From: Tipula vernalis
Taxonomy: Eukaryota; Arthropoda; Insecta; Diptera; Tipulidae
Assembly: GCA_958295665.1 (NCBI GenBank)
Contig: OY282560.1
Span: forward strand, 146,188,091 to 146,252,090
DNA: 64,000 nucleotides
Direction: 5' to 3'
Shown: positions 46,888-59,005 of the stretch, piece by piece
Position numbering within the stretch: position 1 is the first letter of the stretch
Layout: each line of letters starts with the position of its first letter
The notes under the pieces: generated by a model
The model's input: the letters and a program-made list of their open reading frames with translations, nothing else
The model's database searches: none
What the model was told of the DNA's origin: nothing
Position numbers and translations under genes: made by a program

Positions 46888-48480
46888 TAATGAGCATGGT
46901 AAGTTTCGAAGGTTTGTTACGCCAGTCAATTGGCGTACCTCCAATTTTCTTAAGTCATCGCCTATTTTACCTGTACTATACGTACTGTCCACATTCTTTC
47001 CCATGGTTGTTGGTATTGCAAACAACCAATTATCTGTCTGCCTAAAACAGATAATAAATTCCTATCTCATGTGACTACTTGTGCTCAATTAGGTCGAGCA
47101 TTCCTCTACGGAAATCAAGCAAGTCAGCTATATATCAACGCATGAGAATTTTCATTTTTCTGAGTTTCACGAAGCTGATTTTTCACTTGGGTTCTTATCT
47201 TTTTAATTTTTTTTGATATTACCAAGTACATATTTTATAATCTAATTTTCTAATTCTTTTTTATGCTGATGCATTTTTTTTTCTCTCTTCTGATGTGGGC
47301 GATTGACGACCGACGGGCATAGCGTGGTTTTTTTAGAGAGTTAAGTGTTTGAGCTCGAGTAAGTCGGGTTGTGCTTTTATTTATTTTTTTTTTTTATTTT
47401 TTTTCGGTTAATATTTGGTGTACGAATATGAAGTAGAGTTTATATATTTGCAACGAAATTTTTTTTTATATTTACTTACAAAAAAAAAAAAACTAAAATA
47501 AATAAATAATAATAGTAACCATAAAGAAATACTAAACAGTTTCAAGTTTAATTTCCGTTTTAAAACTTAAGTGATTTTATTGTGGTTTGTTGTGCAGTTT
47601 AAAATTAGGTTCTTCTTAAGAGGAATTAGAAGTTGTTTTTATGTCATTTTACTGGTGAATTTCATTAATTAAATTAATAATACTTAATCTTGCGTATATA
47701 ATTAATTATTATACAGTTTATTACCAGTGTTTTTTTATATTACTTAATATTATTAATAGAATTTAATTTTAAAGTAGTATTGTAAGTATTCTAAACAACT
47801 TACAACTTGTTGTACAAAGTGCATTTAAAATCATTCAATCAATTGAAATTGTTTTTTTTAAATAAGTTTTATGTATATTTACATAGTTTGTGAAAAAATA
47901 AAAAAAAAAAAAAAAATAGTTTGTGCGTCGATACATTTTTAATTCACCTAACCATCTCGAATTTCAACATACAAAATCAGAATATGTTGGTTCATTGAAT
48001 AAAAAGAATACCGTTACACAAGCAGATACCTACTGCTACTTACTTTACGGTTTTTTTTGGATTTTAATTTTGGGACATTAACCGTTTTGTTTGGCTTTGT
48101 AAGCTCGTCGCAGACAATACACAAAAATAGAAGACAACGAAAAGTGGAAAGACGTAAGCATATTATAAATTAAAATTCAAAGAAAAAATAAAATTTGAAA
48201 ATTTATTCAAATTTTTGTTTAAGTATATTTGTATTTGTGAGTTGTTGTGTTGTGCGCACCATAAAAATGAAAATTGAAATGAAAATATAAATAAATAATT
48301 GGAAAATATTTTTGGTTGTGCACGAAACGTAAATAAAATAAATAAATAATAGTTAATTAAGAGTTAATTTTTAGTATCGTTGTTTATGATTTAAATATTA
48401 AATTTTTTTTTTTTTTTGTTTTAAGTTCATTATCATTGAAAATATAAAACTTATAATTTAGTTATAATTATAAACCTGGT
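46888..48480. other. No gene recognised
   Basis: AT-rich with long T and A runs. A GC-richer patch at 47285-47380 (GACGACCGACGGGCATAGCG) could be promoter-proximal but shows no TATA box, exon or frame I can defend. Confidence 0.4.
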
Positions 48481-48489
48481 ATTTGAAAA

Positions 48490-48790
48490 TTTTATTATTA
48501 AGATGGCGAGATAAGCCCCATTTAGGATGAGTTCAGGACTCTCCTAACCCAGCCCCAAATCGAGATGTGAGTCGTCGCAATCCACATCCCCGCCTATTCC
48601 ATTCTCCCACATCCTGCCTCCTTCCCTTCCCGCGGTTCAACTAGATCCGTGCCATGTTCCTGGCAAACCCCACGCCTTTCCCCTGAGCCTTAGCCGGCCA
48701 ATGACCGCCCAGGAACAACAAGTGGCATGGATATCTGCTAACGGAGTGACTTCATGTCCATTTCGTTACAGGTTTCTTTTCTTTTTCCTT
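48490..48790 (+). repeat. GC-rich structured repeat, copy 2
   Basis: It stands out from the AT-rich surroundings. The 3' part (48640-48760) is the partner of 1485-1620: the stem ATCCGTGCCA / TGGCATGGAT plus GTTCCTGG / CCAGGAAC encloses AAACCCCACGCC, CCCTGAGC and GCCAATGA, followed by CTGCTAACGGA. The 5' part has a further hairpin, GATGTG / CACATC (48560-48590). Identity unknown; strand arbitrary. Confidence 0.55.
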
Positions 48791-48824
48791 AAAATCTCAA
48801 AAAATTTTTCATTTAAGGTATTGC

Positions 48825-48835
48825 CGACCAAACGG
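48825..48835 (+). repeat. 11-bp target-site duplication of the SINE (left)
   Basis: AAGGTATTGCC, repeated exactly at 49071-49081 after the poly(A). Confidence 0.9.
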
Positions 48836-49070
48836 CACAGTGGTTAAAGCTGCGGCGGTTGGATCGAGAGGAACCGGGTTCGAATCCTTATAGGGGCGGG
48901 ATGCTAAAGGGATTTTTCATCATCTGATTACGATCGGTCATGAAGATGAACACATCTAACATCTATGACTGTTGAGAGTGCAGACGGTAAAAGTAAACTG
49001 CGAAAGAGTTGGGAGTGCCTTGAGTCCCAGAACAGATTGCATAGATTAAAAAACAAAAAAAAAAAAAAAA
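48836..49070 (+). mobile_element. tRNA-derived SINE
   Basis: The head contains a Pol III box A-like CGGCACAGTGGTTAAAGC (about 48852-48869) and a perfect box B GGTTCGAATCC (about 48888-48898) at tRNA-like spacing. A tRNA-unrelated body of about 150 bp and an A-rich tail (49048-49070) follow. A perfect 11-bp duplication flanks it. Such elements are transcribed by RNA polymerase III and moved by a partner LINE. It is not a tRNA gene: the acceptor stem does not pair. Confidence 0.9.
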
Positions 49071-49081
49071 AAGGTATTGCC
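49071..49081 (+). repeat. 11-bp target-site duplication of the SINE (right)
   Basis: Partner of 48825-48835. Confidence 0.9.
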
Positions 49082-51480
49082 CCACGTAAAACGGTAAACC
49101 GACATTTCTAACTGTCAAATTCAATTTTTGGCAAAATTGCTTTATTTTGCAATATAAAAATGATTCAAAAATGATTTAAATCTATAAGTATCACCATATA
49201 TCACCATATTCTCAGGAAAATTTAACTAAAATCAAAATATTCCAATTTTAGATTTTGCCAGCCGTGAAGCTAGAATCCGTAAATCAAAATAAAAAATTGG
49301 ATTTTTTTTGAATATAATTAGATCCATTATAGCAACATTTTCTAAGAATTAGATGGTGATTATAAATTTGACCCAAATTTTTAATAATTTTGAGATTACA
49401 AATGAAACAATTTCCTCACTAGTAGGTTTACGGTTTGTGTATGGGAGATCACCTTTAGATTGACCCGAACGGGCAACTACTCCTTAGGCAATACGTCCCT
49501 CTTCTAGATGTTTTGGAATATTAGAAAAAATTGTAGCCAACAAGTTAAGTTCTTTAGACAGACGTATAATTCAAAATTTCGTTACCTTCTGAAATATCTG
49601 GAGGAGCACCGGCACTCCTATTATATCGGTCGTTGAATGTAATGCTATAAGTTGTTGTTCTTCCAGTTTTTATTTGATTTAGTACTAACACAAAATAATA
49701 TGGGAATGTCACTTAAAATTTGTTTCAATCACCAAAAAAAAAAAAAATTTTTTCTTAAAGAGTTTGCGGTGAACATGAAAAATATTTCTATTTTAATTGT
49801 TTTCAACTCTCATCATGTTTTCGGTGGGGACGTCTTCCTTTTAATTTAATTTTTTTTTTTTTTTTACCGTAAATTAATTAATTTAAACTTTTTAATCTTG
49901 AGACGCAAGAAAAAGGGAAAATGACAGGTATCATTTCAGCGAATACAACGACGACGTATAATATTTCATCGCGAAAATTAAATCAATAAAATAAATGGAT
50001 TTTAATTTTCAGTTCTACAACCCTTTTTTTACATATAAGAATCATTTTTTATTTATTGAACTGGATAAATACTCATAAAACTAAGTAACGTACTCTAATA
50101 TTTTTTCTGATCTACGAGTATTTTTTTGAAATTTTCCCTAAATTTTCCGCGTTCGATTAATTTGTTTTCTCAATTCGTTTAGTTAGTTTACCGAGAGGGA
50201 TTGTTATTTTTACTGTAAGAGGGTGCAAAAACAGAAAAAAAACAATGACTGTAATCTGCTTGCTGCTGCTACCTATAAATACATATTATACCTACCCTTA
50301 GATTTTTTTTCGAACAAATTTCTTTTCTATAATTAAAATTCAACCAAACTGCGAGTAGAAAGAAGCAATGAACAACAGAAAATTATTAAAAAATAAATTT
50401 GGTGTTGTTTGGTGGAAAAGCGCGTGAAAATTAGTGCGTGTAAATTGTCTATTGTATAAACGTTTACAATATTTTCGATGAAAACTTAATTTTCTTAAAA
50501 CGGTTTTTATTACTTATAATTGCTTAATTTTTATTTTTATTATTGTGTGCGCGAGTAACAATAACAGTATTAAGAAATAAAAATAAATTGTTAAATAGGA
50601 AGTAATCCTTAGGTATTGTATCACCTTATTATGCGAAGGGTTTGGTTTGATTATTCGATCTGTAGACATTTTTAGGGGAAGTAGATATTATTGGGTTTCG
50701 AAAGGTGTGGAGTTGTCTTTTTCCGTTTTACCAACGTTGAAGTTTTACTTTTTTTAATTAAATTTTTTGATGACTCAGGATATAAAATTCTATGACTCAA
50801 TTAATGTTTTAACATCTGGATTTTTTCTTTGATTCAAATACTTATACGTAGAAGGTGTATGATTTGTGACTATAAAGATTTCAGAAAAAGTAGGGCGTAA
50901 TTGTAGAAAATATTCGTTTTCATCTAATGACATTTTAAAAATGGCAGATTTTTTAAAATTTACCTTACATTGCATACCGCAACTGGATAAAGATTTTCGA
51001 CATTTACTTATTTTGTATGTACGTTCCGTTCCTTTGTCAATTTTCTTTGATGTGAAAACTTTTAATTATTTCTTTAAAATAACACAATAAGATAATTTTG
51101 CTGCAGTTAGGTTGTTCAGGCGACAAATACAACACAAATTTACGTTATTATTTAATGAAGAACAACACACTAAAATTGGACTTCGCTTCAACTTCCATGT
51201 AAACGTCACAATACTGTATAATTTTTTATTTATGCGCGTGTTTTCTAAAAGTGAGTTTCAAAATCAGAGGCAATTCAAATCCGCATCATATAAAGACTTT
51301 TGAACTCTTGAATGCAACCTGGTTGTGTGCCCGGATCAGGTGTCAAAATTGAATGAATTTGAGGAGAAATATACTTCGAGTTGAAGGAGATATTACTGAA
51401 AAGTGCACGCATAACAAGAGGACGGTAGAATTTAATTGAAGATTCCCTCGTTATTACATCAACATTGACCGAGATATTTG
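49082..51480. other. No gene recognised
   Basis: AT-rich sequence with several A/T runs; small frames without family features. Decayed BEL/Pao sequence may begin near its right end. Confidence 0.4.
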
Positions 51481-51698
51481 ATAAACAAAGGGCTTTTTTC
51501 GAATGATTGAATGCGACAACAACCCAACTTGCTGAGAGGACTTTCGTGAATCAAGATCGAGTAAAATTGTCAGAAGTATAAATAGAAAAGTTTGACGGTT
51601 TGTATAAAATCTGGCAATCTTTCAAAGATTAGTACACCTTATCAATTTATAATATCGAGTTTCTTTCGAATGTTACTAAGTTAAAGCTTCTCAAACGA

Positions 51699-52139
51699 TT
51701 GTTAACAGACGGGCCGGCCTCCATAATTAGAATTTTATTAGAAACAGATGCAAATTTCGTAGAGGCATGGAAGAAGTTAGTTTCGAAATACAAGATTGAT
51801 CAAACCACAGTTCTAAGCGGACGAGCTGCTAATATCTGGTCTTTAAGTGACAAGGCAGATGAATTACTGATCGGCGTTCGAACCATGGGTACGCAACTGA
51901 TGGCTTTAACTTCAAGTTCAGATAGCTGTCTCTACTGCAACTGCAGATGTTTTAAGTTTCATGCTTTGAACATCCAAGATTGGCAATCGGTTGTAACACA
52001 ATTATCTGCGTGTCAAAACTACCTCAACCAGGAATATAATGCAAGCGCATGTCATACTAGCAATAGATGTAGAACCGACTCGCATCGACATCGTCGGTTA
52101 TCATTGATCAACATCATGTCTCGCTTGAAAAACAATTGA
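51699..52139 (+). pseudogene. BEL/Pao gag fragment (DUF1759-like)
   Basis: The frame begins MLTDGPASIIRILLETDANF, then VEAWKKLVSKYKIDQTTVLS, the part of BEL/Pao gag that follows the (Q)KL.YL motif. The second half (TSSSDSCLYCNCRCFKFHAL) is decayed. It forms the capsid-like layer in the living family. Confidence 0.65.
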
Positions 52140-52854
52140 ATTCAACCCAAATGACTTCACAATCCAAAGTACCACCGAAAATTTATGCCTTCGCCACTAA
52201 AGTGAACTCGAACAATAAGATTTTGAATAAAAAAAAAAATAAATAACCCGAGTATTTCACTGTTATCGACAACGCTTGTTAAAATCTGCAACTGTTCTGG
52301 TAAACCACATTTCCCTTGCGCGTTGCTCGATTCTGGATCACAATGCTCATTTATCAGCAACAAGTTAGTTCAACGCCTGGGACATGTTCGAAGAAGTTCT
52401 TCGATCACTGTAAATGGCCTAGCTGGCTTAATCTCTGCTACTACAAAGGGTCTTCAATGTTTAACTCTGATTACATCGAATTAAAAACCTTTATATTGCC
52501 TAAACACGATTTGGATGAATATTGCTGGCTCCACAATGAGATGCTCCACGTACAAGGTGTTTTTGGGCAGTCGTGACGGATGACGAAGTTGCTTGTATAC
52601 TTCAGCGCTTTTGAGAGTCTTGTTTGATGGCTCATGTAAATCATTTCCGGAAGTGTCGTTAAACGATGTAATACGATTGAACCGACCATACAGGGTAATA
52701 TTGTTAAAATTATCACTCGTTTTCGGCCACACGCGATAGTTTCCTCCGAAAATGTATCGACAGATATTAATTGCTAAGCCTGATGACAATTTCCAGCTAA
52801 ATAGTAAGGAGGGCCGATCCATCAAAACAAATCTAGACATATCGTTTAAAAACA

Positions 52855-53046
52855 GTGATATATGGTACATTCAGCGCTCCGTTCCTGGCGATTCGTACAC
52901 TACATTGCATCACAGAAAATAATGAAGCAGAGTCACCTGAAGCCGAAAAAATAATTAAGCGAGATTTCTACGTGGATGATTTGCTTTCTGCTATCATCAT
53001 TCATTTGCGAAAATGGAAATCAAATTCGTCGCAATTTCTTCATTAA
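52855..53046 (+). pseudogene. BEL/Pao reverse transcriptase palm fragment
   Basis: Contains VIYGTFSAPFLAIRTLHCIT (shifted start) and the catalytic YVDD in RDFYVDDLLSA. The upstream palm and fingers are corrupted. The C-terminus ends at a stop at 53044. Confidence 0.75.
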
Positions 53047-54015
53047 ATTCCGGATACCATGAAGGATCCTTCCATACTGGATTTTGATGATGATACTATG
53101 GCCGTCAAAACCTTTGAGTTGCGTTGGAGTCCAATTAAAGACATCTTTTGTTTCCATACCACAAGTCAATCTTCAAGTGAAAGTTCAACAAAACGCAAAT
53201 TACTATCAGACATTTAAAAAATTTTTGACCCGCTTGGTCGGATGTCGCCTGTTACAATTTCTATGAAATTATTATTCCAAAAATTATGAACCCTCAAGCT
53301 TGATTGGGACTTTCGATGAAGCAAGTGTCATTGCCTAGGCTGAAGCTGTGTGGTGCTGAACTTTTGGCCAATCTAATCAGATATATTTCGACTATTTTTC
53401 GGGATCGCAGGCACCACTGAATCAAAAATTGTTCTGGATTGGTTATCTGACTTACGGACACGTCATTTCATTAACCCAAGTTCGCGGCCTGACTTCAAAC
53501 TGTGGTGGCACGGACCTGAATGGTTATGTCTTTCTGAAGTTAATTGGCCATAAAACTGCACGGCGCTCATCGGGATGCCACAAGAGAAGGACTCTGCTGT
53601 CGTCAATCACAAGCAAATTTCAAAAAAGGATCTAGTATCCCATCTTTAGAAGGGTTTTAATCGGTTGACAATGTCAAACGAACCTTAGGGTACGAGTATG
53701 TGTTCAGGTTTAGTTCGTCTCATCGTTGTCTGTGTTTCTTTGACTTATTAGGTAAAGCTGAGATATTTATGTTGAAAGAATTGCAAAAGAGCGTATTTGG
53801 ATAAAAAATTCTATTTCTTCAAAGGAACAAATCCATTGACAAGGAGAGCAGTTTAATCTCACTGTCTCCGTTTTTGGACCATGATTGAATCATGGACAGC
53901 TTACGACGTCAAGCCCAAAAAACATCGGCTGACTTTTCTTATTGTAGAAGGCGCTCATCTGGCTAATCTAATCGCAGGCTCTTCTCTATTATCCAGTTTG
54001 CTAGGATAGCAGTGT

Positions 54016-54273
54016 GTGATCAAACAACAAATGTGTATTGTGTATCCGTCGAAAACAACCCATCATAACTCAATTAATGGGAAACTTGTCGAAATAACGA
54101 TTGATTGCCAGTCGTCCATTTATCACTACCGGAGTGGATTATGCTGGCCCCGCCCAACTGAAGACGAAGCACGGGCGAATAAAACGCCCTGCCTCCTGGG
54201 ATACATCGCTCTTTTCATTTGCTTTACTACGAAGGCGGTTCATATTGAGCTAATATCCGATATGTCCGCTTAA
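54016..54273 (+). pseudogene. BEL/Pao integrase fragment
   Basis: An N-terminal stretch QSSIYHYRSGLCWPRPTEDE corresponds to the start of the catalytic core, where a DYAGP motif is usual. The first catalytic Asp has been lost (the segment reads SGLCWP). The frame then ends GYIALFICFTTKAVHIELIS. The stop falls just before the core continues. Confidence 0.7.
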
Positions 54274-54379
54274 GCATACATAGGCAGTTCACAGCAGTTT
54301 CAGTATAAAATTATATACATATGTACGTGTTTTATTGCGATATCTTAAGAAATGCTGGCGTTTCTATAGGTTATGTAGA

Positions 54380-54391
54380 ATCTTTTGAATT
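54380..54391 (+). repeat. 12-bp target-site duplication of LINE C (left)
   Basis: ATCTTTTGAATT, identical to 58994-59005. Confidence 0.85.
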
Positions 54392-54608
54392 TTTTATTTT
54401 TTTCCTTTATTTAATATTACAACTGATTTACAAATCATTTAGTAATTTATCTTTCTTAAATGAAGATTCTCATTTGACGGGCAGTAGCCCAATGGTTATT
54501 TCCGTTTGAATTTACATAGTAATTATTTTTCTATATCCTAATTAAATACAATTTACCCAATTCCAAAGGTTTCTGCCTTTGAAGTCTTCTTACTGCATTG
54601 GTGGTATC

Positions 54609-57207
54609 CTACAAACTTCGTATGTCTGCATTTTGGTGCCGAGATATCCGCTGAATGTGTTTCTTCGCATGATTTTGTATTTCTTCACTTACATTTTCCA
54701 TGTTTAAGTCCCTGTGGAGGTTATCATTTCTAATGTACCATGGTGCGTTTACAATGCCACGCAGCACTTTGTTTTGAAAACATTGAACCATTTGTACATT
54801 TGTCTTCTTGGTACAACCCCAAAGTTGAATACCGTAGGTCCATACTGGTTTAAATATTTGCTGATATAATAGCAATTTGTTACCTATTAGCCAATACATT
54901 TTTCTATATTTAATGTTCAATTCTTCTTTTTTCTTTTTAACATGCTCTTTCCATCTAAGCTTGCAATCGAGAGTCATGCCGAGGTATTTGGCTGTATTTG
55001 CATTTGGAACCGGCCTTGAATTAAGTTTCACTGGAATCCAGTTAACTTTCTGGTTTGTGAAGTTTACGTGAACCGATTTTGCTTCGTTTAGGCTAATGCG
55101 CCATTTCTTTGTCCAACTACTCACTGTGTCGGTTGCTTTTTGAAGTTTGGTCGTTGCTTCTGATATACACTTTCCAGTTGCCAGAATAGCTGTATCGTGT
55201 GCAAATGTTGCTATGGTGGCACCTTCTGTATTTGGCATATCTCTGGTATACAGGATGTACAATATAGGACCCAGTACGCTACCCTGTGGTATGCCTGCTT
55301 ATATTCCCTTTAGTTCAGAGTACTCTCGGTTATATTTTACACGGAAATGTCGGTCTGCGATATAAGATTTAAGAATTTGATAGAATTGCTTTGGTAGATC
55401 TCGATGCAATTTAAATTCAAGTCCTTGGTGCCAAACTTTGTCGAAAGCTTGTGCTACATCTAAGAAGATGCTGGATCATATCTTCTTATTCTCAAGTGAG
55501 TCTTCGATTATATCCGTTATTCTGTGAACTTGTTCTATCGTAGAGTGATTTTCTCTAAATCCAAATTGGTGTGGTGGAATCAAATTTCTCTCTTCTATTA
55601 TTGGCTTGAGTCTCTTGAGCAGTAATTTTTCAAATAATTTTGAAATTACAGGAAGTAGTGAAATCGGTCTGTACGACTTTTTATCGTTTGCTGGTTTGCC
55701 TGGTTTGGGGATCATAATTACTTCAGCAACCTTCCATTGTCGTGGGACATATTTTAGTCTGAAGGCAGCATTGATAATTTGAACCAATTTTTGTAGTCCC
55801 TTCTCGGGAATGGCCTTTACGACTTGTCCAATATTTAAATCATATCCTGGAGCTTTTTTTGCGTTCAAATTACACTTGTTCTCATTTTATAATTCCTGTA
55901 ATGTTACACATCGAATATTATATTCATCAATTTTGCTAATTGTTATTATGTTTTCATCTGCTGTTTGCCTAGGTAACGGTTGAAAGGTGTCTTCCAAGTG
56001 AGCTGCAAATAAAATAGCTTTTTGCTTGTCGCTTTTGGCCCAGGTTCCTTCCCCAGTTTTAGTAGGCGGCACATGCGTTTTGGTTCTTTTTAATCCCTTT
56101 GTTGCTTTCCAAAGAGAGTAATCAGTATCTTTATGTTCAGTGAGACCATTTAAGTACTTGTTAATAGTTTCATTCTTAATTTCTTTTATAAGTTGGTTTA
56201 GTTTATTTCATAGAAAATTAAGGATTTTTTTGTTTTCCGGGGCGCGTGTCCCTTGCCAGGTCTTTCTTGCCTTCCGTTTCTCTCTAACTCCCTGACCTCA
56301 ATAGGATAATTTTGATTCCTACGGGATTCGGTGTGACTAGCAGGAGAACTTCCCATGCTGCTTGTTGAATAGTACTGTTAAATACCTCTAGTTCGTCTTC
56401 CAACTGTACCGGTGTTTTAATCGGCACTCGTAGATTTATTTGCATTTTAATTAGTTCTTGGAATAGGTCCCAGTTAGTTCTATTATTTGTTAATTTAGGC
56501 AGGTTAACCTTATTAATTATCATTGTGCTGAGTGTCATGATAACAGGTGTATGATCGGAATATATCCCTTCGCTGTTTTCGATGCACATGTAATCCTCGA
56601 AGATCCCTTTCGTTACATAGAAATCAATGAGATCTGGTATTTTATTTATATCAGCAGGCCAGTATGTTGATTTATCTCCAGAGTGGAACTCGCAGTTATT
56701 TATTCCGGCTTCGAATAGCTCTTTTCCTTTATGGGTTGTAAGTCTTGATCCCCAATAGGTGTTTTTTGCATTAAAGTTACCACCAATAATAAAATTGGAT
56801 CCTAGTGATCTAAAGAGTCTATTATAATCTTCTTTGTTTAGATTATAGGGGAGGGCAGTAGATAGAGGAAATACTGTATTCATTATTATTGTTAGTTTCA
56901 ACTTTTATGGTTTTAACTTGCATACTTTCCTCTTCTATACTAGGTTCTTCATAATGTTTGAGATTCTTTTTCACTATTACTGTTGATCCTCTGGGGTTTC
57001 CTCCTGGGTGAACAGCATGGTAACATTCATAATCACGTATTTTAATAAATGATGTTTTTGCGTATTTTAATAAATGATTGTTTTCAAATGGTTCTGCAAT
57101 ATAAGGCATATATCTATTTTTTCTAAATTTAGAAAAATTTCTAGCTCTGGAACATGTTGCGCTAGTCCGTTCGCGTTCCAAGTGGCAATTCTTAATGATC
57201 TGCTCAT
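54609..57207 (-). pseudogene. LINE C ORF2 (endonuclease and reverse transcriptase), broken
   Basis: ORF2 begins at ATG 57207, two bases after the ORF1 stop, with ATWNANGLAQHVPEL. The catalytic-Glu segment is damaged, and a 28-base tandem duplication lies near 57040-57080. YCPPL, IIGGNFNAKNTYWGSR (usual GGD is GGN) and SDHTPVIMT follow (56901-56540). The RT blocks are AKKAPGYDLNIGQ, SYRPISLLPVISKLFEKLLL, HQFGFRENHSTIEQVHRI and, in 55262-54609, LYTRDMPNTEGATIATFAHD: the catalytic FADD has become FAHD. The thumb KYLGMTLDCKLRWKEH and IWTYGIQLWG-like WTYGIQLWG remain. Confidence 0.85.
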
Positions 57208-57208
57208 T

Positions 57209-58767
57209 TTAGTATATGAGGGCTGTTGCTTCGTTCAAGGTTTGATGCATATCTAGACGCTTATATAAAGCTTCTAGACCACGTTCTTGCTTTGCTAGCC
57301 GTATATTTATGGCTTCTATGCTTCGACAAATCCTTTCAAGGGGTTTATCATTCATAGCATTAGATGATTGCTGTACAATTTGTGAATAACTTTTCCGCTC
57401 TGTACCTATACCTGGTGGTTTTGACTCTGCTTGGGTTTTACTTGGTTTCTCTTCTCTGGTAACCCTAGGGTTTTGAGGAAACTGATGCATTTTGTTTCTT
57501 AGTCTTTGAAGTTCTTTGGCTACTTCACAGCCTCTATAATTTGCAGGATGATGCCCTTTATAGTTTATACATTTTGCAGGGGTGTTTCTACTTTCTGTAC
57601 ACTCTTTCGCGTTGTGTTTTCCAGCACATTTTACGCATCTTGGCTCCCGTCTGCAATATTTTTGCGTGTGATTGAAACCTTGGCATTTTTTGCATTGAGG
57701 TATTAGCGTCGTGTTTTTCTTAAGCAGTTCTATTTTAACCGTTATATTGAGAATTGCTTTGATATTGAAGGTGTTTTCAACTTTCTCCTTTTTGTTAAAC
57801 GTAGGCATGAAGAGTGGAAGCCCCCTTTTTTTGACTTGATTGTTCTCACCTCTCTCTCGTTTTAGGATGTTTACTGCATCTTCTATTTGCAGATCTCTTG
57901 CCTTTAGGTCCTCAATTATGTCCTCCTTCTTACACGTTGAATGAAGGCCTCTGGCCAAAGCCTTATTTGCGCGTTCGTTTTTATCTTCGTATGTGAACCA
58001 TTCTTTACCTTCCGCATTGAGCTTTGTTGCTAGAGCTCTATATGTGTCGGAATCTGGTGTATTGATTTTCCACACGTTATTGTTTAGTGACACTACTCTA
58101 TATTCCTTAGCTGTCACTGATTTCATTATAGATTGTATACTTGCAAATTCTGTTATGCCGATTACATTAATTGGCGGAGGAGCCTTTTCTTTCGGTACAA
58201 CCTTTTGTTGCCGATTTTGTTGCTGTTGCTGGTGAGCTCTTTGGTATTAGTATCACCAGCTACTAATACATTAGCTTGCGAATGATCTCCAACTTCAGGC
58301 GAGAATTCTGCTTTTCGTTTTTTGGTAGGTCTTTTCTTCCTTTTCAGTACCCAATCTGTTTCTCTCATGAGATCCTCTTCATCAGTATGGAACTCATTGT
58401 TATAACTGGTGTGAGTACTTGTTTCATTATAACAAGTTAGCGGGTTTTCAGAAATCTCCATTGGTTTGGGCTTCTTTAATTCTTCATTTTCTTTTTTTAG
58501 TTTTTCAATTTCGCTTCTTAGTTGGGTTAAAAGTACCTCTACTTCACTGAGTTTTCGACAGAGTTCAGCGTTTTCGGCTTTCTGCTGATTTGCAGAGTTA
58601 GTATGATTGTTTGGTGATCTTAACAACATTGAACTTCTTTCGAATGGGTTTAGCAATGATCAGCTCACCCAAGAATCCATTGAGCCAGCCTCGTAAGAGG
58701 GTGGATTAGCCAACTGGGTAGTTGGTTTACCATCTGAGGTATTGTTTCCTTTTTGCGTTGTACTCAT
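57209..58767 (-). pseudogene. LINE C ORF1 (coiled coil, PRE_C2HC, zinc knuckles), broken
   Basis: The start ATG 58767 gives MSTTQKGNNTSDGKP, with a premature TGA after SMDSWVS (about 58660). The frame goes on with LLNPFERSSMLLRSP, then a clear coiled coil, ELCRKLSEVEVLLTQLRSEI (about 58590-58480), and a basic KRKKRPTKKRK segment. A frameshift in a CAG-rich run near 58230 leads to the second frame: AKEYRVVSLNNNVWKI, PRE_C2HC with GLHSTCKKEDIIEDLKA, and knuckles CKKCQGFNHTQKYC, CVKCAGKHNAKEC and a third that reads CINYKGHHPANYRGC (second Cys changed to Tyr). Confidence 0.85.
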
Positions 58768-58993
58768 TGCTTCAAAACTGGTTATGTATCAACTACCAAC
58801 CTAACCAGTACAAGTTGGTAGTGGGTCATTGAAGAGAATATCATTTGATATGTTCTCGGTAGTCGGTTATTCCGCCGTATCTCAGTCGCCAGAGCCTCGT
58901 TAGTTAATTAGCAGGAAGTACCACGTGCAGCTGGTGAGGTTGGCATTTTGGCTAGTATATTAAGACCATCTAAACCGGCGCCCCTTACCCGCC

Positions 58994-59005
58994 ATCTTTT
59001 GAATT
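58994..59005 (+). repeat. 12-bp target-site duplication of LINE C (right)
   Basis: Partner of 54380-54391. Confidence 0.85.

Larger units (their letters stand above)
51480..54280 (+). mobile_element. BEL/Pao retrotransposon gag-pol remnant
   Basis: Domains in the expected order with frame breaks throughout. Gag DUF1759 (51560-51880: KFDGLYKIWQSFKD-like, KLLKRLLTDGPASIIRIL, VEAWKKLVSKY). A protease-like ARFWITMLIYQQQ segment near 52320. RT end (52850-53000: TVIYGTFSAPFLAIRTL, IIKRDFYVDDLLSA, the YVDD motif intact). RNase H/linker (53310-53520: LPRLKLCGAELLANLI, then KIVLDWLSD and LWWHGPEWL). Integrase (53700-54273, ending LFICFTTKAVHIELISDMSA). LTRs were not found. It ends near the family-C LINE. 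No restored product is given. Confidence 0.8.
54392..58993 (-). mobile_element. Jockey-clade LINE, family C, full-length (4602 bp), inactive
   Basis: Bounded by the perfect 12-bp duplication ATCTTTTGAATT. On the minus strand: 5' end at 58993 (GGCGGGTAAGGGGCGCCGG), a 226-base 5'UTR, ORF1 from ATG 58767, ORF2 from ATG 57207, and a 3' end with AATAAAGG and an A-rich tail. Length and order match Jockey elements. ORF1 has an early stop and frameshift; ORF2 has several breaks and a mutated catalytic motif, so it cannot move by itself. Confidence 0.88.

Noticed and set aside
48836..48915. tRNA gene
   Set aside because: Boxes A and B are present, but no acceptor or anticodon stem pairs and the sequence continues into a SINE body with poly(A) and target duplication.
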